Position numbers and translations under genes: made by a program. 64,000 bases of DNA from Vulcanimicrobiota bacterium. GTDB taxonomy: Bacteria; Vulcanimicrobiota; Xenobia; Xenobiales; JADMJV01. The stretch lies in assembly GCA_017307785.1 (NCBI GenBank), contig JAFKGI010000003.1:124001-188000 (forward strand). Reading direction: 5' to 3'. The notes under the pieces were generated by a model. That model searched no databases. It worked only from the letters and a program-made list of their open reading frames with translations, and was not told the origin of the DNA. Numbering within the stretch: position 1 is the stretch's first letter; each line of letters starts with the position of its first letter. Below, piece after piece: positions 39,056-49,676 of the stretch.

Positions 39056-40276
39056 ATGAGTGATGATTTAATTTCCATCCTGCTCTCGACCCTCGAAGAA
39101 AAGCCCGACAACGACCCCCTGCGCGTTCAGGTGGTGACCCAGCTGCTCAAAGCCAGGCGCTGGGAAGAAGCCGTGCAACACGCCACGCCGCTGCGCGTGA
39201 CCCAATATAAAGGCCTGACCAACCTGGCCGCCGCCCATCTGGCCAACGCCGGGGGCGAGAAAGAAACCGCTCGCCTGCTCTACAAAGAAGCGATTACTCT
39301 CGATCCCAAGCTGATCGATGAGCAGCTGGAAGCAGAATTGGAAGGCGCTGCCAAGGTCCCGGCCAGCGGCCGCAGAGACGAGCAACGCGAAGAGCACGAA
39401 AACGAGAACCGCCTCAACATCACGTTCGCCGAAATCGGCGGTATGGAAGCGCTCAAGGAGAAGATCCGCCTCAACATTCTCTATCCGCTGCAGAAGCCCG
39501 AGATCTATGCCGCCTACGGCAAGAAGATCGGAGGCGGCCTGCTGCTCTACGGCCCTCCCGGCTGCGGCAAAACCCACCTGGCCCGAGCCACCGCCGGCGA
39601 AATCGGCGCCAACTTCTATCTGCTGTCGCTCAACGAAGTGCTCAGCATGTGGATGGGCGAAAGCGAGAAAGCTCTGGCCAATCTCTTCAAAACGGCGCGC
39701 GCCCACGCTCCTTCGGTGATCTTCATCGACGAGGTGGATGCCCTGGGCGGCAAGCGAAGCGACATGCACTCCCACCATTCCCGCTCGCTGGTCTCGCAGT
39801 TTCTGGTGGAAATGGACGGCATGGTGGCCCATAACGAAAAAGTCATGGTGCTGGGCGCCACCAACATGCCGTGGAACGTCGACTCGGCTCTGCGCCGACC
39901 GGGCCGCTTCGACAAGGTGCTGTTCGTGCCGCCGCCCGACAAGCCGGCGCGCGAGCAAATTCTGGGCATCCACACCAAGGGCCGCAAACTCGACTCGGGC
40001 GTGCGCCTGGGCGACATCGCCGCCAAAACCGACCATTTCTCGGGGGCCGACCTGGCCCACCTGGTGGAACTGGCGACCGAGCGTGCCCTGGCCGAAGCCC
40101 TGCAAACGGGCAATCTGCGCGACATCACCAACAACGATTTCCAGGCGGCTCTCAAAGAGAGCAAACCCTCCACCATGGAGTGGCTGCGCCGCGCCAAGAA
40201 CTACGTAAACTTTGCAAACCAGGATGGCATGTACGACGACCTGGACCAGTACCTGGAGAAGGCGAGGATTCGATGA
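39056..40276 (+). CDS. AAA+ ATPase (Cdc48/FtsH-type core) with TPR-like N-terminus
   Basis: 406 aa. Residues 1-110 are TPR-like helices. An AAA domain follows: Walker A GPPGCGKTH, Walker B VIFIDEVDAL, sensor-1 GATN, and second-region-of-homology Arg fingers in RRPGRFD. Only one AAA domain and no zinc-protease domain, so not FtsH; nearer to spastin/Vps4-like or bacterial ARC-like single-ring ATPases. Overlaps the next gene by ATGA. Likely remodels a protein complex, with its TPR domain choosing the client. Confidence 0.9.
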   Translation: MSDDLISILLSTLEEKPDNDPLRVQVVTQLLKARRWEEAVQHATPLRVTQYKGLTNLAAAHLANAGGEKETARLLYKEAITLDPKLIDEQLEAELEGAAKVPASGRRDEQREEHENENRLNITFAEIGGMEALKEKIRLNILYPLQKPEIYAAYGKKIGGGLLLYGPPGCGKTHLARATAGEIGANFYLLSLNEVLSMWMGESEKALANLFKTARAHAPSVIFIDEVDALGGKRSDMHSHHSRSLVSQFLVEMDGMVAHNEKVMVLGATNMPWNVDSALRRPGRFDKVLFVPPPDKPAREQILGIHTKGRKLDSGVRLGDIAAKTDHFSGADLAHLVELATERALAEALQTGNLRDITNNDFQAALKESKPSTMEWLRRAKNYVNFANQDGMYDDLDQYLEKARIR

Positions 40277-41568
40277 AAGAAGTCGAGGGTGATTTGGGAG
40301 GCGAGTCCTCCGCCTTCCGCCGCGGGCAGATGCTGTATCAAGCCCAACACTACAAAGAAGCGCAGCATCAGTTCGCCGAGCACATGAAAGAGTTTCCCGA
40401 CGATGCGGTTTGCATGGCCTATCTGGGTCTGTGCCTGGCTCGTCAGGGCCGCAAAAAGACGGCCACCGATGTCGCTCAGCAAGCCATCAAGCTCGACCCG
40501 GAATGCGTCTTCGCCCACACTTCGCTGGCCACCATCTTCCGCATGCGCCGTATGGTGGCGGAAGCGCGCACCGCCGTTCGCGAGGCTCTGCGCCTCGATC
40601 CCGGCCGCTCTGATATCCTGGGACTGTCGGCCTTCATTTCCTGCGATCAGAAAAAATGGGCGGAAGCGCTCGATCTCACGGCTCAGGGCCTGACCTTCGA
40701 CCCGCGCGACGAGAATTGTCTGCACGCCCGTTGCTGGGCCCTGATCAACAGCGGTCGGGTCGACGAAGCCCGGGGCCTGCTGCTGGGAATTTTGGAAGAT
40801 TCTCCGGAAGACGCCGACGCGGTATCCTTCCTGGGCTATGCCGCGCTTCGCCAGGGCAAGCGCGAGGAAGCCCTGGAAGCCTTCTCTCAGGCGCTGCGCC
40901 GCGATCCCGAGAACGAGCTGGCTCGCGATGGTTTTCTCGACGCGCTGCGCATGCGCTACCCGTTCTACGGCCTGATCGTGCGTTATCTGCTGTGGCTTTC
41001 CAGCCTGCCCAACAACATCCGCTGGATGCTTCTGGTCGCCGAGCATTTCACCGAGAAATTCCTGCGCGAACTGGCCGACCGCCATCCCCGTCTGCGCCCC
41101 CTGATCGGCGGGCTGCTCTTCATGTGGTCGATCTTCTCCTACCTCAGCTTCGTAGCCCGCCCGGTGGGCAACACGCTGCTGCGCCTGAGCAAATATGGAC
41201 GCAAGATTCTGCGCGCCGACGAAGTCTCCGAGAGCAACTTTGTGGCCGGGTCCATCCTGCTCGGACTGAGCAGCTGGGGCATGTATCACACCCAGGGGCG
41301 CGTCTGGCAACTGGTCGGCTGCATCATCTATTTCACCATGGTGATTCCGCTGACCAACATGTATTCGTGTCAGGCCGGCTGGCCGCGCAAATTGATGGCC
41401 GGCTTCGCTCTGACCCTCTTTACCCTGGGCAATCTGGCCATCTGGGGCTTCTACGACAGCCCCCTGACCGGTGGCTCCGGGGCCGACTGCATCCGCATCT
41501 ACGGCCTTCTCCTGATGGCCAACCAGATCGTGGCCAGCCAGTTGGAAAAGGTCCAATCCGAGGGCTAG
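40273..41568 (+). CDS. TPR protein with C-terminal membrane domain
   Basis: 431 aa from ATG 40273. Residues about 15-220 hold five or six TPRs (for example DDAVCMAYLGLCLARQGRKKTATDVAQQAIKLDP split over two helices). The C-terminal half has four or so hydrophobic segments (RPLIGGLLFMWSIFSYLSF, FVAGSILLGLSSWGMY, WQLVGCIIYFTMVIPLTN, LMAGFALTLFTLGNLAIWGF). Coupled to the AAA+ ATPase, so probably its membrane adaptor. Confidence 0.8.
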   Translation: MKEVEGDLGGESSAFRRGQMLYQAQHYKEAQHQFAEHMKEFPDDAVCMAYLGLCLARQGRKKTATDVAQQAIKLDPECVFAHTSLATIFRMRRMVAEARTAVREALRLDPGRSDILGLSAFISCDQKKWAEALDLTAQGLTFDPRDENCLHARCWALINSGRVDEARGLLLGILEDSPEDADAVSFLGYAALRQGKREEALEAFSQALRRDPENELARDGFLDALRMRYPFYGLIVRYLLWLSSLPNNIRWMLLVAEHFTEKFLRELADRHPRLRPLIGGLLFMWSIFSYLSFVARPVGNTLLRLSKYGRKILRADEVSESNFVAGSILLGLSSWGMYHTQGRVWQLVGCIIYFTMVIPLTNMYSCQAGWPRKLMAGFALTLFTLGNLAIWGFYDSPLTGGSGADCIRIYGLLLMANQIVASQLEKVQSEG

Positions 41569-41631
41569 AAAAATTTCAGGGTCCTCTGGCACACTGAAGA
41601 GGTCAGAGAGCAGAGTGAGGGAGCGTAAGTC

Positions 41632-42123
41632 ATGGCTTTGAATATCTTTTTGCCAACCCAGGGTGGTCAGGGACTGAACCTGCAGATTGGTGATACCAAC
41701 GGCGACGGCAAACTGGACTTCGGTCTGGGCGTCCGCCAGTATCAAGGCTATGGCAACGGCTGGGGCGGTGCCTACAATGCCGGCGAAATCGGCTTCAACA
41801 CCGGCCGCGGCGCCTACCTGGACAACTACAACGGCGCTTCCAACGGATGGGCCAGCCAGAACAACTACACCGGCTGGGATACCAACGGTTCGGTTCGCGG
41901 CAGCTCAACCTACTCGGATGTTTTCGGTAACTACAACAACAACCGCTACGCCAACGACGTCTGGGGCAACTACTACCAGGGCAACACTCAGGCCAACATG
42001 TGGGGCTACCAGAACAGCAACGTGGGTGGCAACGTCTGGAGCGGCGCCAACCAGTGGAACTACCAGGCCGGCAACGTTTTCGGCGGCGGCGGATTCGCGA
42101 GCGGTGGCTGGTTCGGTTATTAA
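41632..42123 (+). CDS. Asn/Gly/Tyr/Trp-rich low-complexity protein
   Basis: 163 aa, preceded by a GAGGGAG SD. After a short start comes DTNGDGKLDFGLG, a dockerin-like Ca-binding loop; the remainder is almost only N, G, Y, W, S, A and Q (for example GQGLNL, YNNNRYANDVWGNYYQG, NQWNYQAGNVFGGGGF). No signal peptide. Composition resembles prion-like, amyloid or silk-type matrix proteins. The stop overlaps the next gene's proposed GTG start region by 20 bp. Confidence 0.8.
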   Translation: MALNIFLPTQGGQGLNLQIGDTNGDGKLDFGLGVRQYQGYGNGWGGAYNAGEIGFNTGRGAYLDNYNGASNGWASQNNYTGWDTNGSVRGSSTYSDVFGNYNNNRYANDVWGNYYQGNTQANMWGYQNSNVGGNVWSGANQWNYQAGNVFGGGGFASGGWFGY

Positions 42124-42853
42124 TCACGACTCGCCGGCCCTGACCGCGCTGCGGACGTGCTACGAAGCCGTTCAAGCCGGTCAGGCCAGTCCTGACGATT
42201 TAGATTTGACCCTGCAGGCCTACTCGGACCGAGTTCAGTTCGAGTTGAATCGCCTGGAGGGTCAAGTCTTTCACGGACATTCTTCCTGGGATGATCCCAT
42301 CTTCTCGGCCATTTTTGAGGGCTTCGAGATGCAACTGGACGCGGTGGCCCAGTGCTATGACGACGACTGGGAGAACGGCCTGAAGTCGGCCCAGCGAGCC
42401 AACAACTTTCTCATGGCCGCCCATCAACGCTTGATGGAGCGAGTCGAGGCTCAATCTCGAGTCATCTGTCCTTTCTGCAACACCAACAACGAGCGCGGCA
42501 GCGAGCGCTGCGGCGGCTGCAAACGGCACCTGCCGGAAGCCCAGACCGGCAGTTCCATGTCGGTCGTGCAAGAGGAGGGTCTGGCCAAAAGCGACCGCCC
42601 GATGACCGAGAACGCCCTCAAGCTAACGCGAGCCATCGAGTCCGAGATGAGCTTCGAAGAGCTCTACCAGGTCATGGACGAAGTGGAAGAGCGCTTGATG
42701 GGGCATCAGGAAAACTACGCCGGTCCCTTTCACGAAGAGACCGTGGCCGCCCTGGAACGCAGTCTGGAGGCCCTGGACGAAATGCGCACCGGCGAAGGCC
42801 ACGTAACCTCCGGGATGGAGAAATTCCTGACCGCCTCCGACGACCTGCTGGCC

Positions 42854-45075
<2,222 letters not shown>

Positions 45076-45079
<4 letters not shown>

Positions 45080-45894
45080 TAGGTACGCTCTCCGTTGTTC
45101 TCGTAGTTCACGAGCGTTCTCTCGGCCTCAACCCGGGCCCAGGCCAGGCAGCCCTTTGCGGGAGGCTCGGTGCTTACCTGGGTCTTTCCCAGAGCATTCA
45201 GCGACAGAGTGAAGGGCACGAAGCGACCTCGGGCCTTGAGCAGGCGCTGCTTGAGTTCCTGGCCGGTCTTACGCCAACTTTCGTAGGGATCCAGCTGGGG
45301 GTCCCAGAGCACCGCGTGAATTTTGGGCTCGGCCAGAAAATGCGGGCCGTAATGGAGAATCAGCTGTTCATCGCTGAGCCGGGCCTGCTTGAGCAGAAGT
45401 TCGGCGGCCGATTCGGTGATGTGCACGTCGGCCGGAGCCCTCTGCAAAATGACGGCGCACAGGGCGTCGAACTGGTCGAGTTCCGGGTCGACCGACATCA
45501 GAATGCGATCACGCTCGCACAGGGTGAGGAGGCCACGCTGCGAGACATCAATCAGGAAAAGCTGGCTCCAACAGACGCGGGCCAGCTTGTGCAGACGCCA
45601 ATACAGCTCCAGGGCTTCAGGACCATAGCTCAGCGAGAGGCCGCGCCAATAGAGAGCGGCGATGGCCACGACCGCTCCCAACCAGAGAAAAGGCCAGGGA
45701 TGATCCAGACTGAGAATCCCCAGCACGGTCAGCAGGCAGGTGACGCCCACTCGGTAGAGGTGCGCGCTCAGGGGATATTTCAGGCGTGCGCTGGCGGGCA
45801 GCGCCGGACTTTCGGTGCTGCGCTTGCTGCGGAGGCGGGGGGGACTCTGAAAGAGGCCCAGCAAGTCCAGATTCACAGAGGAACTTTTCGGCAC
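45076..45894 (-). CDS. Membrane protein of unknown function, coupled to the FdhF-like gene
   Basis: 272 aa. Two transmembrane helices (VGVTCLLTVLGILSLDHPWPFL and WLGAVVAIAALYWRGL) lie at about residues 48-90. A segment SLSYGPEALELYWRLHKLARVCWSQL... follows, reminiscent of a bacterial PH-like domain (YdbS/PH-2 type), then a mixed region. TTGA overlap with the FdhF-like gene suggests a shared job, but none can be named. Divergent from msrA by 21 bp. Confidence 0.6.
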
Positions 45895-45915
45895 TGGTGA
45901 AGCATTAGCCTCGCT

Positions 45916-46509
45916 ATGAAACTGACCAAACTCTTAGGAACTGTAGGACTACTTCTCATGGCCCTTGGACCACAAACGGCGTCGGCCGAACGGGTAACTT
46001 TCGGCGGTGGCTGCTTCTGGTGCATCGAGGCCGTTTTCGAAGACCTCAAAGGAGTGTCTTCGGTGACCAGCGGCTATGCCGGAGGTCACGTCGAGAACCC
46101 CACTTACGAACAGGTCTGCGGCAAGCAGACCGGCCACGCGGAAGTCGTGCAAATCAATTTCGACCCCAAAGTGATCTCCTATGATCAACTGATGAAGATC
46201 TTCTTCACCATGCACGACCCCACCACTCCCAACCAGCAGGGTGCCGACAAAGGCCCGCAATACCGCAGCATCATCCTCTACGCGGACGAGAAGCAGAAGA
46301 AAGAAGCCGAAGCGGCCAAACTGGCGGCTCAGAAAGACTACAAGGACCCGATCGTGACCGAGATCGTGCCCCTACGAAAATTCTATTCCGCCGAGACCTA
46401 CCATCAGGGTTACTACAAGGCCAATCCTCGCCAGGGCTACTGCTCCGTGGTCATCGCTCCCAAAATCGAGAAGATGCGCCACAAGTATGCGGACCTGCTG
46501 AAGAAGTAA
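45916..46509 (+). CDS. msrA: Peptide methionine sulfoxide reductase MsrA, exported
   Basis: 197 aa. Signal-like N-terminus (LLGTVGLLLMALGPQTASA-E) before the domain. Catalytic GCFWC motif at residues about 31-35, MsrA motifs TSGYAGG, GHAEVVQI, DPTTPNQQGADKGPQYRS and YHQGYY, and a C-terminal recycling Cys in GYCSVVI. Reduces methionine-S-sulfoxide in proteins; here probably in the periplasm, which would need a thiol donor there. No msrB nearby. Confidence 0.96.
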   Translation: MKLTKLLGTVGLLLMALGPQTASAERVTFGGGCFWCIEAVFEDLKGVSSVTSGYAGGHVENPTYEQVCGKQTGHAEVVQINFDPKVISYDQLMKIFFTMHDPTTPNQQGADKGPQYRSIILYADEKQKKEAEAAKLAAQKDYKDPIVTEIVPLRKFYSAETYHQGYYKANPRQGYCSVVIAPKIEKMRHKYADLLKK

Positions 46510-46511
46510 CC

Positions 46512-47996
46512 TCAGGCCTGGATGCGGTTGTACATCCGGGTCCACTTGAGCAACTGGTCGCGGTGCTCTTGCTGCAGCTCGTTGGGCTGCAGGCGCCACT
46601 GCCAGTTGTCATGGGCCCGGCCCGGGAAGTTCATGCGGGCTTCGGTCCCCAAGTCCAGCAGGTCCTGGAGGGGAATGATGGCCCACTGAGCCGTGCTCTT
46701 CAGCGTGGCCCGAATCAAGGTGGCACTGACCGCTTCTTCCGGGCTACCGAAATACTCGCGGCAATACTCACGCTCCGACTCCGTGCCGTTCTCATACCAG
46801 CCGCGCACGGTGTCGTTGTCGTGGGTGCCGGTATAAGCCACAAAGCGGGTGGTCTCGAAGTTGTGGGGCAGGAACGGATTGGTCGCTCCGGAGCCGAAGG
46901 CGAACTGCAGAATCTTCATGCCCGGGAATTCGAACTTGTCGCGTAGGGCGGTCACATCGGGAGTGATGTCCCCCAGATCCTCGGCCACAATGTTGCGGTC
47001 CCCCAGGGCTTTCTGCAGGGCCTTGAAGAGGTCCGCTCCCGGCCCCTTGACCCACTTCCCGGTTTCAGCCGTCTTGGCATCGGCGGGCACCCGCCAGTAG
47101 CCGGCAAAGCCGCGAAAATGGTCGACGCGCAGGATGTCGTACATATCGAAGGCCGCCTGGACGCGGTCGATCCACCACTGGTAGCCCTCTTCTTTGTGAG
47201 CCTTCCAATCGTAGAGGGGATTGCCCCACAGCTGACCGGTGGGCGAAAAATAGTCGGGCGGGACGCCGGCCACGGCCAACGGTTGCAGTTCCTTGTCGAA
47301 CTGAAAGAGATTGTGGTGAACCCAGCTGTCGGAGCTGTCCATGGCCACGAAGATCGGAATATCTCCGAAGATCTGCACTTTTCGCTTGGTGGCGTAGTCG
47401 CGCAGCTGTTTCCACTGCTTGAAGAACAGCCACTGGATGAACATCTCCTGGAGGATCGCCTGCTTGTGCGTGTCGCGGGCTGCCTGAAGCGCTTTGGCCT
47501 CGCGCTGGCGGATGGGTTTGGGCCACTGATTCCAGGCCAGATTGTTGTGCTCTTTCTTAAGAGCCAGAAAAAGCGCGTAGTCTTCCAACCATTTTTGCGA
47601 CTTGCACCACTTGCTGAATCCCGGAGGTGCTGATTTGGCGTGGCGCTCGGCCACCTTGTGCAGTAGCGGCAACTTCCACTCGTAGAGAGCGCAGTAATCG
47701 ACCTTGCCTTCCGGCAACTCGGGCGCGTCTTCCAGGTCCTTCTTCTCGAGCAGACCCTCCTCGAGCAACTGCTCCAGACCGATCAAATACGGATTGCCCG
47801 CGTAGGTCGAAAGGCTCTGATAAGGACTGTCCCCATACGAAGTGGGGCCCAAGGGCAGAACCTGCCAGATGCTCTGGCCGGCGTCCGCCAGAAAGTCCAC
47901 CCAGGCATAGGCGGAACGATTGAGGGTGCCTACTCCGTAACGACCGGGCAGACTGGTCACGTGGAGAAGAACTCCACTGGCGCGTTTGTTGCTCAT
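46512..47996 (-). CDS. malQ: 4-alpha-glucanotransferase (GH77, amylomaltase)
   Basis: 494 aa, typical length for the bacterial enzyme. GH77 hallmarks: SLPGRYGVGTL, LPLGPTSYGDSPYQSLS, the nucleophile Asp in ILRVDHFRGF, the acid/base Glu in VAEDLGDITPDV, and the third carboxylate in YTGTHDNDTVRGW. Transfers maltosyl or longer glucans in maltodextrin and glycogen metabolism. Alone, with no glycogen genes beside it. Confidence 0.97.
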   Translation of the reverse strand: MSNKRASGVLLHVTSLPGRYGVGTLNRSAYAWVDFLADAGQSIWQVLPLGPTSYGDSPYQSLSTYAGNPYLIGLEQLLEEGLLEKKDLEDAPELPEGKVDYCALYEWKLPLLHKVAERHAKSAPPGFSKWCKSQKWLEDYALFLALKKEHNNLAWNQWPKPIRQREAKALQAARDTHKQAILQEMFIQWLFFKQWKQLRDYATKRKVQIFGDIPIFVAMDSSDSWVHHNLFQFDKELQPLAVAGVPPDYFSPTGQLWGNPLYDWKAHKEEGYQWWIDRVQAAFDMYDILRVDHFRGFAGYWRVPADAKTAETGKWVKGPGADLFKALQKALGDRNIVAEDLGDITPDVTALRDKFEFPGMKILQFAFGSGATNPFLPHNFETTRFVAYTGTHDNDTVRGWYENGTESEREYCREYFGSPEEAVSATLIRATLKSTAQWAIIPLQDLLDLGTEARMNFPGRAHDNWQWRLQPNELQQEHRDQLLKWTRMYNRIQA

Positions 47997-48045
47997 GCTC
48001 TACGCCTACGCGCTCCGCGAAGGGGCGTCCTTTGATCCTTTGTAC

Positions 48046-48081
48046 TGAAAAAAAGAGAGACCTCGATTTCTCGAGGTCTCT
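48046..48081 (-). terminator. Terminator of the tRNA-Cys/tRNA-Val transcript
   Basis: 11-bp perfect stem (minus strand AGAGACCTCGA / TCGAGGTCTCT) around a 4-nt loop, followed by CTTTTTTT on the minus strand. It starts three bases after the encoded CCA of tRNA-Val. Confidence 0.95.
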
Positions 48082-48083
48082 GG

Positions 48084-48160
<77 letters not shown>

Positions 48161-48183
48161 TTATGTACCTAGTTTCTAGGTTA

Positions 48184-48257
48184 TGGAGGCGACGAGCAGA
48201 ATCGAACTGCTGTGGACGGTTTTGCAGACCGTTGCCTAACCACTCGGCCACATCGCC
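48184..48257 (-). tRNA. tRNA-Cys (GCA)
   Basis: 74-nt cloverleaf on the minus strand: acceptor GGCGATG/CGTCGCC, D-arm GGCCGAGTGGTTAGGC, anticodon stem ACGGT/ACCGT with loop CTGCAAA (anticodon GCA), T-arm GTTCGATTC, discriminator U and encoded CCA. Confidence 0.96.
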
Positions 48258-48280
48258 ATATCTTGCTTTCCTTGTCCCCC

Positions 48281-48319
48281 TGAAGCGAGAGACGAGGTTT
48301 GAACTCGGGGCATTCCCGC
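48281..48319 (-). pseudogene. 3' fragment of a tRNA-Gly-like gene
   Basis: On the minus strand CCCGAGTTCAAACCTCG forms a T-arm (loop TTCAAAC) followed by TCTCTCGCTTCA, which is the acceptor 3' strand and near-CCA end of bacterial tRNA-Gly (GCGAGAG/CTCTCGC). No anticodon arm, D-arm or 5' acceptor strand precedes it before the promoter at 48330, so only the 3' half remains. It lies in the leader of the tRNA-Cys transcript. Confidence 0.6.
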
Positions 48320-48329
48320 GAACGGCTGG

Positions 48330-48358
48330 AGTATAATACAGACCGGCCAACCTGTAAA
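48330..48358 (-). promoter_or_regulatory. Sigma-70-type promoter for the tRNA transcript
   Basis: Minus strand TTTACA (-35, 48358-48353), 17-bp spacer, TATACT (-10, 48335-48330). Both hexamers are one mismatch from consensus and no gene lies between it and the tRNAs. Confidence 0.75.
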
Positions 48359-48362
48359 CCTG

Positions 48363-48391
48363 TTGACAAAAGAGACTTGCTACCATAAACT
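48363..48391 (+). promoter_or_regulatory. Sigma-70-type promoter for rplY
   Basis: Perfect TTGACA (48363-48368), 17-bp spacer, TAAACT (48386-48391, 4/6). Divergent from the tRNA promoter, only about 4 bp away, and about 60 bp before the rplY start. Confidence 0.7.
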
Positions 48392-48451
48392 TCTGCGGTC
48401 TTACCGTCCCTACGCACAAAGGTGGGGAACTTATCACAGGAGGTGGCCGTC

Positions 48452-49036
48452 ATGGCCCAAGTCGAACTCGCTTCGAAATTTCGCAAAGGCGCCGGCAAAG
48501 GTGTGGCTCGCAAGTTGCGCGCCATCGGCCGGGTACCTGGCATTCTCTATGGGCCGTCGATGGAGCCCATCACGATTGACCTGGATGAAAAAGAAGTCCT
48601 CACCTTGATCCAGAAAAAGGGCCTGAACCGCATCATCGCCCTCACCGTGGACGGCGCCCCCGGCGACACCAACCACATCTGCCTGATCAAGGATATGCAG
48701 CGCGATGTTTATCAGCAGCGCATCACCCACCTGGACCTGCGTAAACTCGACCTCAATGAGAAGGTCGTCGTCACCGTACGCCTGACCCTCGACGGCGAGC
48801 AAGTGATCCGCGGCAAGGGCGGCATCGTCGAGCAGATGGTTCGCGGCATCCGCGTGCGTACCAAGCCCAACGACATCCCCACCGGCTTCTCGGCCGACAT
48901 CTCCGGTCTGCGTCTCGGTCAGACCATCACCATTGGACAGGTTAAACTGCCCGAAGGCGTGGAACTGGTCGACAATGCGGACTCCCCCATCGTCAACATC
49001 TTCGCCGCACGCGGCAGCGCGATGGCTTCCGCCTAA
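48452..49036 (+). CDS. rplY: Large ribosomal subunit protein bL25 (Ctc/TL5 type)
   Basis: 194 aa from ATG 48452 behind AGGAGGTGG. The N-terminal bL25 domain (ASKFRKGAGKGVARKLRAIG, GRVPGILYG) binds 5S rRNA; the extra C-terminal beta domain (PNDIPTGFSADISGLRLGQTITI) marks the longer Ctc/TL5 form, unlike the short E. coli protein. The ctc-pth order is common in Gram-positive and related phyla. A strong terminator separates it from pth, so co-transcription is partial at most. Confidence 0.96.
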   Translation: MAQVELASKFRKGAGKGVARKLRAIGRVPGILYGPSMEPITIDLDEKEVLTLIQKKGLNRIIALTVDGAPGDTNHICLIKDMQRDVYQQRITHLDLRKLDLNEKVVVTVRLTLDGEQVIRGKGGIVEQMVRGIRVRTKPNDIPTGFSADISGLRLGQTITIGQVKLPEGVELVDNADSPIVNIFAARGSAMASA

Positions 49037-49057
49037 ACCTTCCGGCAAATTCGCAAA

Positions 49058-49087
49058 GAAGGCCCCCAAAAGGGGCCTTCTTTTATT
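49058..49087 (+). terminator. Rho-independent terminator after rplY
   Basis: GAAGGCCCC / GGGGCCTTC (9-bp perfect stem, 5-nt loop) followed by TTTTATT. Lies 22 bp after the rplY stop and just before the SD of pth. Confidence 0.95.
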
Positions 49088-49098
49088 GAGGAGCAAAA

Positions 49099-49665
49099 AT
49101 GGCACATCGAGCACTGGTCGGCCTGGGCAATCCGGGCACGCGTTATCAAGACACCCGGCACAATGTCGGCTTCATGGTCCTGGACCTGCTGCGCCTGCGC
49201 TGGGGCTCCCCCTCCTGGAAAAGCAAGGGCAACATGGAGTACACCAAGCAGCGGCGAGGCGAGGATGAAATCCACCTGATCAAGCCCCAGACCTTCATGA
49301 ATCTATCCGGCCAATCGGTCAGCGCCCTGCGCCGCCAGACGCCCATCGAACCAGCCCAGGTGCTCTGTATCGTGGACGAATTCGCCCTGAAGCTCGGCCA
49401 GCTACGACTGCGCGCCGAAGGCAGCGCCGGCGGCCATAACGGGATCAAAAGCCTGATCGCAGAGATGGGCACGCAGGCCTTTCCGCGTCTGCGACTCGGC
49501 ATCGGTCCCGTACCCGAACAGTGGGACCCGGCCGACTTCGTGCTGGGCAAGTTCCAAAAAGACGAGAACGAAGCCCTGAAAGAAATGCTGGAACGCGCCG
49601 CCGACTGTGTGGAAGCCTGGATCGATCAGGGCCTGAACCCGGCCATGAACAAGTTCAACCGTTAG
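49099..49665 (+). CDS. pth: Peptidyl-tRNA hydrolase
   Basis: 188 aa. GLGNPGTRYQDTRHNVGF holds the Asn and catalytic His (about residue 21), KPQTFMNLSG the conserved Asn loop, and IVDEFALKLGQLRLRAEGSAGGHNG the Asp and the GGHNGL-like motif; PRLRLGIGP follows. Releases tRNA from peptidyl-tRNA dropped by ribosomes. SD GAGGAG lies upstream. Normal length. Confidence 0.97.
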   Translation: MAHRALVGLGNPGTRYQDTRHNVGFMVLDLLRLRWGSPSWKSKGNMEYTKQRRGEDEIHLIKPQTFMNLSGQSVSALRRQTPIEPAQVLCIVDEFALKLGQLRLRAEGSAGGHNGIKSLIAEMGTQAFPRLRLGIGPVPEQWDPADFVLGKFQKDENEALKEMLERAADCVEAWIDQGLNPAMNKFNR

Positions 49666-49676
49666 ACAAAGACTGC

